Source of the DNA: Ruminococcus sp.
GTDB taxonomy: Bacteria > Bacillota > Clostridia > Oscillospirales > Ruminococcaceae
Length of the DNA stretch: 64,000 bases
Direction: 5' to 3'
NCBI GenBank assembly: GCA_017525915.1
Contig: JAFXSC010000026.1
Location: 62,001-126,000 of the forward strand
The notes beneath the pieces are model-generated. The model saw only the letters and a list, made by a program, of their open reading frames with translations, made no database searches and was not told the origin of the DNA. Shown one piece after another: positions 9,311 through 16,866 of this stretch (position 1 is the stretch's first letter; each line of letters begins with the position of its first letter). The position numbers and the translations under genes were made by a program.

Positions 9311-9904
9311 ATGAAAAATACAAGACAAAAGGGTTTCACACTTATTGAGATCATCGTAGTTATCGCTATCATAGGCGTTCTTTTATCGATACTTATTCCT
9401 TCGATGATAGGCTATGTCAGAAAAGCAAGAAAGACTCACGATATGAACAGCGGTAAGCGTATCGCCGAAAGCGTCATGGCGGTACTCAGTGAAAAGGAAC
9501 GCGGCGACGGCTCGTTCTATTCAACTACAAACGAATCAACAAGCCCGCACTGGAACAAGACCGACCCAGTTACCAGTGAGAACTACAACCTCATCGTAGT
9601 AGCCGTTATGAACGGCGGTTCCGGCTGCAACGGCGCCTTCTGGAACTGGACAGAGAACGATCCGGCATATAAGGAGTTCACTGATCTGCTCAATGACGAA
9701 ATGGGCTATTCTCCGAGCAATACCCGTACCAACATTGATATAAAGTACCAGCCTAAGGACGCTGCAAAGCCCCTCAACCGCTGGTTCATATGCTACCGTT
9801 CAGACGATGCGAGCGAGATCGAGATATGGGTAGGAAACGGCAGCAGCCAGAGCTGGGGCAAGGGCGAGCCGATGTACAGAGTATATCCCAAGCCTGCTTA
9901 TTGA
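9311..9904 (+). CDS. Type IV pilin-like prepilin, copy 1
   Basis: 197 aa from the ATG at 9311 (GGGGAG upstream). The N-terminus is a class III prepilin signal: a short basic leader, then G|FTLIEIIVVIAIIGVLL with glutamate at position 5 of the mature protein, cut and N-methylated by prepilin peptidase. The hydrophobic helix would hold the pilin in the membrane before assembly. The C-terminal head ends RWFICYRSDDASEIEIWVG and YRVYP-PAY, closely matching copy 2 downstream. Ruminococcus albus has a comparable pair of adjacent pil genes linked to cellulose adhesion (recalled from the literature). No pilus assembly ATPase, platform protein or peptidase gene is in this window, so they must be elsewhere. 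Confidence 0.9.
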   Translation: MKNTRQKGFTLIEIIVVIAIIGVLLSILIPSMIGYVRKARKTHDMNSGKRIAESVMAVLSEKERGDGSFYSTTNESTSPHWNKTDPVTSENYNLIVVAVMNGGSGCNGAFWNWTENDPAYKEFTDLLNDEMGYSPSNTRTNIDIKYQPKDAAKPLNRWFICYRSDDASEIEIWVGNGSSQSWGKGEPMYRVYPKPAY

Positions 9905-9971
9905 TGCCGCTTTCTGACGCATTGCACAAACTTTAAGACGTTTTTTTGTAGAAGCCGTAATTGCATATCTA

Positions 9972-10000
9972 TTGACAAATTCTTCCTTATATGATATACT
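9972..10000 (+). promoter_or_regulatory. Sigma-A type promoter of pilin gene 2
   Basis: TTGACA (9972-9977) and TATACT (9995-10000), 17-nt spacer, the same two hexamers and spacing as the promoter of pilin gene 1. The start codon is at 10041, with GGAAGGAG 8 nt before it. Confidence 0.88.
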
Positions 10001-10040
10001 AAATGTAATATAACACAGTTTCAGGGAAGGAGATGTTTCT

Positions 10041-10688
10041 ATGAGGAAAACTGCAAAGGGCTTCACGCTTATCGAGATAATTGTCGTTATTGCTATTATC
10101 GGTATTCTCGGAGCAATTCTCGTTCCTTCTCTCCTCGGCTACGTCAGAAAGGCAAAACGCACCTCTGACATCGCCTCTGCCAAGGAGATCTTCAACAACA
10201 CTATCCAGATCATCGACTCGGAAGAGGACATCACCTGGTGGAGTTCTTCCAGAAGCGCCTATGTCAAGACCAACGCCATGAATTCTTTTTACAGCCCTAA
10301 CGGCTCATCCATAAAGAAGATCAAGGCCGGACAGTATAAGCCCGACGTTTTCCGCAAGGTCGACGAGGAAGGAAATATATACTACCTCATACCGGTCGTT
10401 ACTCTCGGTCCAAAGACAAACGGACGCTGGCTCCAGATAGACCAGGAACAGACTCCTTTCGCAACACAGCTCAGCGACCAGATGGCAAAGAGCACAGGCG
10501 GAAAGGTTAACGTGCCGATAAAGTATGAACCGAAGGGGCAGAGCCCTGAACTCAATACATGGTTCGTGTGCTACCGCAGCAACGACGTCTCACAGATAGA
10601 GATATGGGTCGGGAACTATTCCTCCGGCTCCGTCTATGGTGGTTCAGGCGCACCTATCTACCGTGTATATCCGGAACCGACATATTGA
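10041..10688 (+). CDS. Type IV pilin-like prepilin, copy 2
   Basis: 215 aa. The leader MRKTAKG|FTLIEIIVV has the prepilin cleavage site with the conserved E5, followed by a hydrophobic helix and LGYVRKAKRTSDIASAKEI. The C-terminal part ends WFVCYRSNDVSQIEIWVG and YRVYPEPTY, parallel to copy 1, while the middle (about residues 50-150) differs, as expected for exposed pilin surface. It has its own promoter 41 nt upstream, so the two pilins can be expressed in different amounts. It is likely a surface fibre subunit involved in adhesion; a pseudopilin of a secretion system is an alternative. Confidence 0.9.
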   Translation: MRKTAKGFTLIEIIVVIAIIGILGAILVPSLLGYVRKAKRTSDIASAKEIFNNTIQIIDSEEDITWWSSSRSAYVKTNAMNSFYSPNGSSIKKIKAGQYKPDVFRKVDEEGNIYYLIPVVTLGPKTNGRWLQIDQEQTPFATQLSDQMAKSTGGKVNVPIKYEPKGQSPELNTWFVCYRSNDVSQIEIWVGNYSSGSVYGGSGAPIYRVYPEPTY

Positions 10689-10731
10689 TAAGCAAACGAT
10701 ACCGTTTTCACATTTATGTAACCATATACGC

Positions 10732-10768
10732 CAACGGGGGACGCCTTCTTGCAGGGCGTCCTCCGTTG
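10732..10768. terminator. Strong hairpin between convergent pilin 2 and spoVAE
   Basis: CAACGGGGGACGCC (10732-10745) pairs with GGCGTCCTCCGTTG (10755-10768), a 14-bp stem with one G-U pair and a 9-nt loop. There is no U-run on either side, so a classic intrinsic terminator is not certain, but the position between convergent genes fits a transcription end. Confidence 0.55.
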
Positions 10769-10784
10769 TATAACCCATATTGGC

Positions 10785-11147
10785 TCACTGCCTGTCCTTC
10801 TGAGGAAATACCGCGGCAGCCGCAAGTCCGAATACGAGCGCGGCAGTTATGCCGCCGGACGCTGAGGTAAGTCCTCCGGTGAATACCCCGAGGAATCCTT
10901 TTTCGTCAACCGCCGTCCTTACACCGTCGGCAAGCAGATGCCCAAAGCCCGTAAGCGGAACGGTCGCGCCTGCTCCTGCAAATTCCGCAAGCGGTCCGTA
11001 TATGCCGACCGCCGACAGTATCACTCCGGCAACGACATATCCGCTGAGTATTCTCGCCGGTGTCAGCCTGGTCGAATCTATCAGTATTTGTCCGAAGGCG
11101 CAGATCAGTCCGCCTGTTATAAATGCTTTCAGGATATCCGTGAACAT
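10785..11147 (-). CDS. spoVAE: Stage V sporulation protein AE
   Basis: 120 aa, almost entirely hydrophobic: MFTDILKAFITGGLICAFGQ, then ILIDSTRLTPARILSGYVV and a glycine-rich LTGFGHLLADGVRTAVDEKG. These match the SpoVAC/SpoVAE family, components of the channel that moves dipicolinic acid into and out of spores. In spore formers it normally sits in a spoVA operon; here it directly follows mazF (1-nt gap, GGAGG inside the end of mazF) and spoVAD lies 11 kb away, so the operon is broken up. Whether this organism forms spores cannot be told from the window. Confidence 0.85.
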   Translation of the reverse strand: MFTDILKAFITGGLICAFGQILIDSTRLTPARILSGYVVAGVILSAVGIYGPLAEFAGAGATVPLTGFGHLLADGVRTAVDEKGFLGVFTGGLTSASGGITAALVFGLAAAAVFPQKDRQ

Positions 11148-11148
11148 A

Positions 11149-11496
11149 TTATACCTCCAGTCCGAAGCTTATCGAAAGCGCCGTATTCACCTTGTTCATT
11201 GAGCGCAGGTCAAGCTCACCCATCTTGTCCCTGAGACGCTTCTTGTCTATGGTCCTTATCTGCTCAAGAAGCACGATGCTGTCCTTCGAGAGCCCGCATT
11301 TGTCCGCCTTGACCTCTATATGTGTGGGAAGGCGAGTCTTGTCGCGCTGGCTCGTTATTGCTGCCGCAATGACCGTTGGACTGTGCCTGTTGCCGACATC
11401 GTTCTGAACGATAAGTACCGGTCTTACTCCTCCCTGTTCCGAACCGACGACAGGGCTGAGGTCTGCATAGTATATCTCTCCGCGTTTAACCGACAT
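11149..11496 (-). CDS. mazF: MazF/EndoA-type mRNA interferase toxin
   Basis: 115 aa, the usual length for the PemK/MazF family. It opens [32 protein letters not shown], the family hallmark loop, with a conserved R in RPVLI and a T/S pair in [13 protein letters not shown], the catalytic residues in Bacillus EndoA. It cuts single-stranded mRNA at short sites. No antitoxin gene lies upstream: 11497-11661 has no reading frame resembling a ribbon-helix-helix or AbrB-like protein. It is translationally linked to spoVAE. Solo mazF genes are common in Clostridia; the antitoxin may be encoded elsewhere. Confidence 0.9.
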   Translation of the reverse strand: [115 protein letters not shown]

Positions 11497-11540
11497 AGCT
11501 GTTTTCTCCTGTAATCATTATATATATAGCTCCCGGGGCT

Positions 11541-11587
11541 CAGAGCCTTGCCTTTTCCGGAGCTTTGCGGATATCTGTAAGGCTCTG
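11541..11587. other. Inverted repeat in the mazF leader / divergent intergenic
   Basis: CAGAGCCTT (11541-11549) and AAGGCTCTG (11579-11587) are perfect inverted repeats around 29 nt that contain a smaller TCCG...CGGA pair. It falls in the mazF 5' leader (minus strand) and upstream of the DUF2520 gene. It could be an operator, a leader structure or an old terminator; no U-run follows. Confidence 0.4.
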
Positions 11588-11661
11588 TGATTATTATTGC
11601 CGCGGCGGAAGTTTTTATTCATTATATGCTGCGGAGTTTATTTTGTTTATGAGGTGATATT

Positions 11662-12519
11662 ATGAGGATCGGATTTATAGGCGCCGGCAAGGTCGGCTGT
11701 ACTCTCGGCATCTTCTTCGGAAATACCGGACTTGCAGATATCGCAGGCTATTCAAGCAGGAGCATCGCTTCCGCTCAGGAGGCTGCCGGACTTACAGGAA
11801 GCCGGGCTTTCAGGGATACAAAAGCGCTCATTGACGTGTGCGATGCAGTGTTCATCACCGTTCCGGACGGAGAGATACGGGAAGTCTATGAACAGATAAA
11901 ATCCCCGGCACTCGCAGGAAAACACCTCTGCCATTGCAGCGGTGCCATGACTGCGGACGAAGCCTTTCCCGGCTTGTCGGAGTACGGTGCATCGGGCTGT
12001 TCGGTGCATCCACTTTTCCCGGTGAGCGATAAACAACACTCTTGGAAGGATATAGACAAGGCTTATTTCTGCCTTGAAGGCAAGGACGCGGAGCTCTGGA
12101 GCGGTCTGCTCGGGAACATGGGACTGCATACCCGTATGATATCCGGAAGCGTCAAGAGCCGGTATCACGCCGCCTGTGCGGTCATGAGCAACCTTGTATG
12201 CGCTCTTGCTGCCGAGAGCATCGGACTTCTCGGAGAATGCGGATTTCCCGAAGAAGAAGCCCTTGCCGCACTCAGACCGCTTGCTGAGAACAATCTCGGC
12301 AGCATATTCGCAAAAGGTCCGTCTGCCGCGCTGACCGGTCCGGTCGAGCGGTGCGATGTGTCCACGGTCAGGAAGCATCTTGAATGTATCCCGGAGGGGA
12401 ACGACCGCGAGCTCTACCGCTATGCCTCGATGAAGCTTGTTGAGGTCGCACAGCAGAAGCATCCCGACAGGAACTATGCCGCTATGACCGCCGCACTCAC
12501 AGAGAAAGGAAAGAAATAA
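11662..12519 (+). CDS. Rossmann/DUF2520 oxidoreductase, candidate ketopantoate reductase (PanG-like)
   Basis: 285 aa. MRIGFIGAGKVGCTLGIFF is an NAD(P)-binding GxGxxG Rossmann start; AVFITVPDGEIREVYEQI and HCSGAMTADEAF follow, then SVHPLFPVSDKQ. The C-terminal all-helical half (from about residue 150, SRYHAACAVMSNLVCALAAE) is the DUF2520-type dimerisation/substrate domain, so it belongs to the 6-phosphogluconate-dehydrogenase-like superfamily. Pantothenate genes panB, panC and panD lie 1 kb downstream and no classic panE is visible; proteins of this kind (PanG) have been reported as alternative ketopantoate reductases, so this is a reasonable candidate for the missing step. It overlaps nothing and is followed after 2 nt by exoA. 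Confidence 0.75.
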   Translation: MRIGFIGAGKVGCTLGIFFGNTGLADIAGYSSRSIASAQEAAGLTGSRAFRDTKALIDVCDAVFITVPDGEIREVYEQIKSPALAGKHLCHCSGAMTADEAFPGLSEYGASGCSVHPLFPVSDKQHSWKDIDKAYFCLEGKDAELWSGLLGNMGLHTRMISGSVKSRYHAACAVMSNLVCALAAESIGLLGECGFPEEEALAALRPLAENNLGSIFAKGPSAALTGPVERCDVSTVRKHLECIPEGNDRELYRYASMKLVEVAQQKHPDRNYAAMTAALTEKGKK

Positions 12520-12521
12520 CA

Positions 12522-13271
12522 ATGAAATTTATCTCATGGAACGTAAACGGCTTCCGTGCCTGTCTCCAGAAGGGCTTCGGCGACTTCTTTGCTGCCGCGG
12601 ACGCTGATATATTCTGCCTTCAGGAGACAAAAATGCAGCCGGGTCAGGCTGATTTCGAGCCTGAGGGCTACCACGCCTACTATCACAGCGCGATCAAAAA
12701 GGGTTATTCCGGAACTGCTGTGTTCACCAAGACCGAGCCAATTTCCGTTACATACGGCATAAACGGCGAGCATACCGACGAGGGCAGGGTCATAACCTGC
12801 GAATTCGAGGACTTTTACTTCGTCTGCTGCTACGTTCCTAACGCTCAGGACGGTCTGAAGCGCATAGACTACCGCATGGAGTTCGAGGACGCGATGCGCG
12901 GCTATCTCAGCGGACTTGACAAGGTCAAGCCTGTCGTTTACTGCGGTGACCTTAATGTTGCCCACAACGAGATAGACCTCAAGAACGCAAGGGCAAATGT
13001 CGGCAATGCAGGCTTCTCCGACGAGGAGCGCGGCAAGTTCACAGAGCTGCTCGCCGCCGGATTTACCGATACCTTCCGCAAGCTCTATCCCGATACCGCA
13101 GGAGTGTACTCATGGTGGTCGTATCGGTTCAACGCCCGGAAGAATAACGCTGGCTGGCGTATTGACTACTTCGTTGTGTCCGACCGCTTCATGGAGCGCG
13201 TGAAGGATTCGCAGATACTCACCGATATCATGGGCAGCGACCACTGCCCGGTGCAGCTCATCTTGACATAG
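12522..13271 (+). CDS. exoA: Exodeoxyribonuclease III / AP endonuclease
   Basis: 249 aa, the normal length for the ExoIII family. Metal and catalytic motifs are in order: SWNVNGFRA (N of the phosphate-binding site), CLQETKMQ (Glu for Mg2+), YVPNAQDG, YCGDLNVAHNEID (Asp/Asn), RIDYFVVS and GSDHCPVQL (Asp-His pair at the end). It nicks DNA 5' to abasic sites and degrades one strand 3' to 5' in base-excision repair. It starts 2 nt past the stop of the DUF2520 gene, so the two are probably co-transcribed, although no functional link is evident. Confidence 0.95.
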   Translation: MKFISWNVNGFRACLQKGFGDFFAAADADIFCLQETKMQPGQADFEPEGYHAYYHSAIKKGYSGTAVFTKTEPISVTYGINGEHTDEGRVITCEFEDFYFVCCYVPNAQDGLKRIDYRMEFEDAMRGYLSGLDKVKPVVYCGDLNVAHNEIDLKNARANVGNAGFSDEERGKFTELLAAGFTDTFRKLYPDTAGVYSWWSYRFNARKNNAGWRIDYFVVSDRFMERVKDSQILTDIMGSDHCPVQLILT

Positions 13272-13294
13272 TGAGTAGTATTTGAGCCGTTCGA

Positions 13295-13428
13295 TTTTTA
13301 AATTCTGAATTTGGAATGCGGAATTAAATGTATCGCCTGACGGCGACGGATTATAAATATAAATTCGTCCGGCGCAAGCCGGACACCGCAATTCCGAGTT
13401 CCGAACTCCTAATTCTGAATTATTGTAT
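13295..13428. repeat. MITE-like element with inverted AT-rich ends and internal hairpins
   Basis: The ends are imperfect inverted copies: TTTGGAATGCGGAATT near the left and AATTCCGAGTTCCGAA at the right, inside AATTCTGAAT-type flanks. Inside are two clean hairpins: TCGCC-TGAC-GGCGA (13333-13346) and GTCCGGC-GCAA-GCCGGAC (13367-13384), the latter with a GNRA tetraloop. There is no coding potential. Similar AT-rich AATTC motifs recur at 43831-43887. Confidence 0.6.
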
Positions 13429-13438
13429 TACGCATTAA

Positions 13439-13470
13439 AACGGGCGCCCATTAAGGGCGCCCGTTCTTGC
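13439..13470. terminator. Bidirectional intrinsic terminator between exoA and panD
   Basis: An 11-bp GC-rich stem, AACGGGCGCCC (13439-13449) with GGGCGCCCGTT (13455-13465), loop ATTAA. A T-rich stretch follows on the plus strand; TTTT follows on the minus strand. It ends the pan operon from the right and exoA from the left. Confidence 0.85.
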
Positions 13471-13480
13471 TTTTTTCTGT

Positions 13481-13864
13481 TTATCCCAGTTCTCCGTGCT
13501 TTTCATATTCAGAAACGCGGGAAATGCTGTTGTCTTCGTTGACGAATACTACCTTCGGCTTATGCTTTTTCGCTTCCTCGGGAGTCATATCCGCATACGC
13601 CATGATGATAACGAGGTCGCCCTTCTGTCCGGAACGCGCTGCTGCACCGTTGAGGCATATGACTCCGCTGCCGCGTTCACCGGCAATGACATATGTCTCT
13701 ATACGGCTTCCGCTGTTGACATTGACAATGTGTACGCGCTCATATTCAAACAGTCCGGAAGCGTCCATAAGGTCTTCGTCGATAGTAACGCTGCCGACGT
13801 AATTAAGCTCCGCCTGAGTGACAGTTGCCCGATGTATCTTGCTTTTGAGCATTGATAGCTGCAT
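13481..13864 (-). CDS. panD: Aspartate 1-decarboxylase
   Basis: 127 aa. It starts [20 protein letters not shown] and contains [10 protein letters not shown], where the G-S bond is cut autocatalytically to make the pyruvoyl cofactor. The middle has the conserved [13 protein letters not shown] and [13 protein letters not shown] stretches. It converts aspartate to beta-alanine, the second precursor of pantothenate. It is the last gene of panB-panC-panD, 12 nt after panC. Confidence 0.97.
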   Translation of the reverse strand: MQLSMLKSKIHRATVTQAELNYVGSVTIDEDLMDASGLFEYERVHIVNVNSGSRIETYVIAGERGSGVICLNGAAARSGQKGDLVIIMAYADMTPEEAKKHKPKVVFVNEDNSISRVSEYEKHGELG

Positions 13865-13876
13865 TCAGTATCCTCC

Positions 13877-14725
13877 TTAAACGTCCTCGGTGAAGAAGTT
13901 GTCAATAAGTCTGGTCTTGCCGATATATACGGCAATGGCGCAGAGTGCAGGACGGTCGAGCCTTTCTATCTGCTGCATTGTGGCACAGTCAACGATCTTT
14001 ACATAGTCTATCCTTGCAAGCGGCTCTGCATTGATATGAGCCTTCATAGCCTCAGTTATCGCCGAGGTATCGACAGTTCCGAGCCTTACCATATCCTTGC
14101 CCATATTTATAGCCTGTGAGAGTACGAGCGCAGCCTTTCTCTCCTCGGGACTGAGGTAGGTATTGCGCGAGCTCTTTGCAAGGCCGTCAGCCTCACGGAT
14201 AATAGGACAGCCGACTATCTCGATGTCCATATTCAGGTCATCGACCATATGACGGATAACTGCAAGCTGTTGAGCGTCCTTCTTTCCGAAGTAAGCGCGG
14301 TCAGGCTTTACGATATTGAAAAGCTTTGATACTACCGTGCAAACGCCGCGGAAGTGTATCGGTCTGCTGAGACCGCAGAGCTCCTGAGTGAGAACGGTCA
14401 TATCCACAAAGGACGAGAAGCCCTCGTGATACATCTCCTCCGGCTCGGGATTGAAAATGAGGTCGCCGCCGTGCTCCTCAACTACCTGAGCGTCACGCTC
14501 AAGGTCACGCGGATAGCTTTCGAGGTCCTCAGTCGGACCGAACTGCATGGGATTTACGAAATCGGAAACGACAGTCCTGTCGTTGTCACGGTGGGAGGCT
14601 TCGATAAGACTTGCATGACCCTCATGGAGATAGCCCATAGTCGGCACAAGTCCGACGGTAAGTCCCTGTGCTCTCCATTCCCTTACCTGAGCACGAACCT
14701 CAGCGATAGTCTTTACGATCTCCAT
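13877..14725 (-). CDS. panC: Pantothenate synthetase (pantoate-beta-alanine ligase)
   Basis: 282 aa. It contains LVPTMGYLHEGHASLIEAS, the HIGH-like ATP-binding motif of this family; DRTVVSDFVNPMQFG; and FGKKDAQQLAVIRHMV with the conserved KKD-Q-Q. Pantoate plus beta-alanine plus ATP gives pantothenate. The start codon overlaps the stop of panB by 1 nt (TAATG). Confidence 0.97.
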   Translation of the reverse strand: MEIVKTIAEVRAQVREWRAQGLTVGLVPTMGYLHEGHASLIEASHRDNDRTVVSDFVNPMQFGPTEDLESYPRDLERDAQVVEEHGGDLIFNPEPEEMYHEGFSSFVDMTVLTQELCGLSRPIHFRGVCTVVSKLFNIVKPDRAYFGKKDAQQLAVIRHMVDDLNMDIEIVGCPIIREADGLAKSSRNTYLSPEERKAALVLSQAINMGKDMVRLGTVDTSAITEAMKAHINAEPLARIDYVKIVDCATMQQIERLDRPALCAIAVYIGKTRLIDNFFTEDV

Positions 14726-15567
14726 TATTCATTTTCCTCCCTGATAAGCTGCTCGATAACAGCATCGTCTATTGCATAGGTATGTTCCTGTGCCGGGAAA
14801 GTTCCCGCCTTTGTCTCGTTTATATAGTCGGTTATGCCCTGTCTCATGACTTCGCCTGCGTTTGCGAACTGCTTTACGAACTTAGCGATATGTCCCGATG
14901 TAAGTCCGAGCATATCCTGATATACGAGCACCTGACCGTCACAGCCAACACTTGCACCGATACCGATAGTAGGTATTGTGAGCTTTGAGGTGATTATATC
15001 AGCAAGCTTTGCAGGGATACCTTCAAGGACGACCATGCACGCACCTGCATCCTGTATCTTTATTGCGTCTGCAACGAGCTTCCTTGCAGTTTCAATGCTC
15101 TTGCCCTGTACCTTGAAGCCTCCGAAGGCGTTCACCGACTGGGGAGTAAGTCCGAGGTGAGCAACAACAGGTATCGAAGCCTTTACGATAGCGCTTATCT
15201 GCTCGCAGACCTCTGCGCCGCCTTCAAGCTTTACAGCGTTGGCATTGCCCTCCTTGATAAGTCGTCCGGCATTGATAACTGCTTCCTGAACGCTCACCTG
15301 ATAGGACATGAAAGGCATATCAGCAACGATAAAGGCATTCTCCGCGCCCCTTGCAACAGCCTTTGTATGGTGGATCATATCCTCCATAGTCACGGGAAGG
15401 GTGTTCTCATAGCCAAGCATTACCATGCCGAGCGAATCTCCGATGAGGATAGAGTTTACCCCGCATTCATCCATGATCTTAGCGGTGGTGTAGTCGTAGG
15501 CGGTAAGCATAGTTATCTTGTCGCCTGTCTGCTTCTGTTTCAAGAGAGTGGAAACCGTATTTTTCAT
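14725..15567 (-). CDS. panB: 3-methyl-2-oxobutanoate hydroxymethyltransferase
   Basis: 280 aa. It contains [20 protein letters not shown] and [20 protein letters not shown] (metal-binding DS), plus [10 protein letters not shown] near the end. The TIM-barrel enzyme adds a one-carbon unit from methylene-THF to ketoisovalerate, giving ketopantoate, the substrate of the reductase that may be the protein at 11662-12519. It is the first gene of the pan operon; its leader at 15568-15650 has no convincing promoter hexamers beyond a TACAAT-like box. Confidence 0.97.
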   Translation of the reverse strand: MKNTVSTLLKQKQTGDKITMLTAYDYTTAKIMDECGVNSILIGDSLGMVMLGYENTLPVTMEDMIHHTKAVARGAENAFIVADMPFMSYQVSVQEAVINAGRLIKEGNANAVKLEGGAEVCEQISAIVKASIPVVAHLGLTPQSVNAFGGFKVQGKSIETARKLVADAIKIQDAGACMVVLEGIPAKLADIITSKLTIPTIGIGASVGCDGQVLVYQDMLGLTSGHIAKFVKQFANAGEVMRQGITDYINETKAGTFPAQEHTYAIDDAVIEQLIREENE

Positions 15568-15654
15568 AGCTATTCTCCTTATAATAACGTTACCTTTCCA
15601 TTACGGATAAGATACAATTCTATTGTACATCATAAATATGAACAAATTATGAAC

Positions 15655-15689
15655 AAAACGGGCTTTCCGGAAATTTTTCCCGTTTTTTT
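15655..15689 (-). terminator. Terminator of the ulosonic acid operon
   Basis: AAAACGGG (15655-15662) pairs with CCCGTTTT (15679-15686) around a loop that holds TTTCCGGAAA. On the minus strand the hairpin begins at the stop codon of the ATP-grasp gene and ends with TTTTG. It could also stop transcription on the plus strand, where T7 follows. Confidence 0.7.
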
Positions 15690-16866
15690 ATTCCATGACT
15701 ACCTTTATGCGGTCGTTATAGCCTGTTATCTCACGGTTCATGGTCTCCATATCGTCATATGTGAAGTAGATATGCGCTATCTTTTCCGTTAGGTGGTTGT
15801 TTATCCTTCCGCCGTCGGGAATATTGACGGTCGTCTTGAAGGTACGCTGCTTTATATCCTCCGGCAGCGACCAGCTCCGGAGAATTCCCTCGGTGTCAGC
15901 CATAACACCGTAATGTCCGCAGAACTTCGCCTTCGGCGGCTCGCAGATGATGCCTTCAAGGCTCATGCCGAGTGCCGCGCGGATATAAGCCTCCTCCCAA
16001 GGAAAGCCCGTCATCACATCGGCAAGGAGAAGCGTCTCGTTGCCGAAGCAGCGCCGCATCATGTCGATGACGTAGGGTACTCCGTCCTTCACGATGTACT
16101 GGAAGGAGAGTATGCCGTCCGCAAGTCCAAGGTCCTCCGCCATTGTCAGCATGACGCTGTGAAGCTTGTCCCGGACCGCGGAGAAATTCTCTGCCGGATA
16201 TGTCTCCGCCTGCACGAGATAGGGATTTTTCATGCAGTAGATATTGCTCGACGAGGTAACAGCTATCTTCCTGTCCTTCATGAATACGACAATGGACTGC
16301 TGTATTCCCTCGATGTACTGCTCTATGAGCACCTGCTTGGTGCGTGAGAGCCGGAAAGCCGTGTCTATCGCCGCATGAGCCTGCTGTATATCGTCCGCAC
16401 GGGATATGCCCTTGCCGCCGGTGAGGTCGCTTGCCTTGACGACTATCGGGTATTCGCAGTCCGCGCAGTAAGCCTTCGCCTCGTCAGCTGAGGAAAAGAC
16501 CTTGTAGAAGGGCGTAGGCAGTCCCTTCGAGATGAAGTAGTCCTTGAACTCGTTCTTGTGATGCATAAGCCTTGCGTTTGCGTAGGTATCGTGACCCTTC
16601 CAGCCCATATTTTCGGCAACATATGCTGAGGTTATAACGCCGAAGTCGTTCGCACAGCTCACGATTCCCTCTATGCTGTTCTCACGGACGAGCCGGAGTA
16701 CCGCCTCGCAGTCGGAATAGTCCTCCGGGATATATTTGTCAGCGACCTTGTGACCGGGAAGCTCCGGCATATTGCCTGTCGTAACAACATATAAGCCCAT
16801 TTCCTGAGCCTTTTTTATTATCGGTATCTCACTTATCGTACCGTTGAGTATGAGTATCTTCTTCAT
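15688..16866 (-). CDS. ATP-grasp ligase of the KdsA operon
   Basis: 392 aa. It has an N-terminal Rossmann-like pre-ATP-grasp domain (MKKILILNGTISEIPIIKKA), then the ATP-grasp region: YPIVVKASDLTGGKGISRAD (glycine-rich lid and catalytic lysine), VLIEQYIEGIQQSIVVF, and FQYIVKDGVPYVIDMMRRCFGNE for the Mg2+ site. ATP-grasp enzymes join a carboxylate to an amine through an acyl phosphate. In this operon the carboxylate could be that of the ulosonic acid itself (amidation or amino acid attachment), but this is inference. It overlaps the SDR gene by 4 nt (ATGA) and is the last gene of the operon. Confidence 0.8.
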   Translation of the reverse strand: MKKILILNGTISEIPIIKKAQEMGLYVVTTGNMPELPGHKVADKYIPEDYSDCEAVLRLVRENSIEGIVSCANDFGVITSAYVAENMGWKGHDTYANARLMHHKNEFKDYFISKGLPTPFYKVFSSADEAKAYCADCEYPIVVKASDLTGGKGISRADDIQQAHAAIDTAFRLSRTKQVLIEQYIEGIQQSIVVFMKDRKIAVTSSSNIYCMKNPYLVQAETYPAENFSAVRDKLHSVMLTMAEDLGLADGILSFQYIVKDGVPYVIDMMRRCFGNETLLLADVMTGFPWEEAYIRAALGMSLEGIICEPPKAKFCGHYGVMADTEGILRSWSLPEDIKQRTFKTTVNIPDGGRINNHLTEKIAHIYFTYDDMETMNREITGYNDRIKVVME

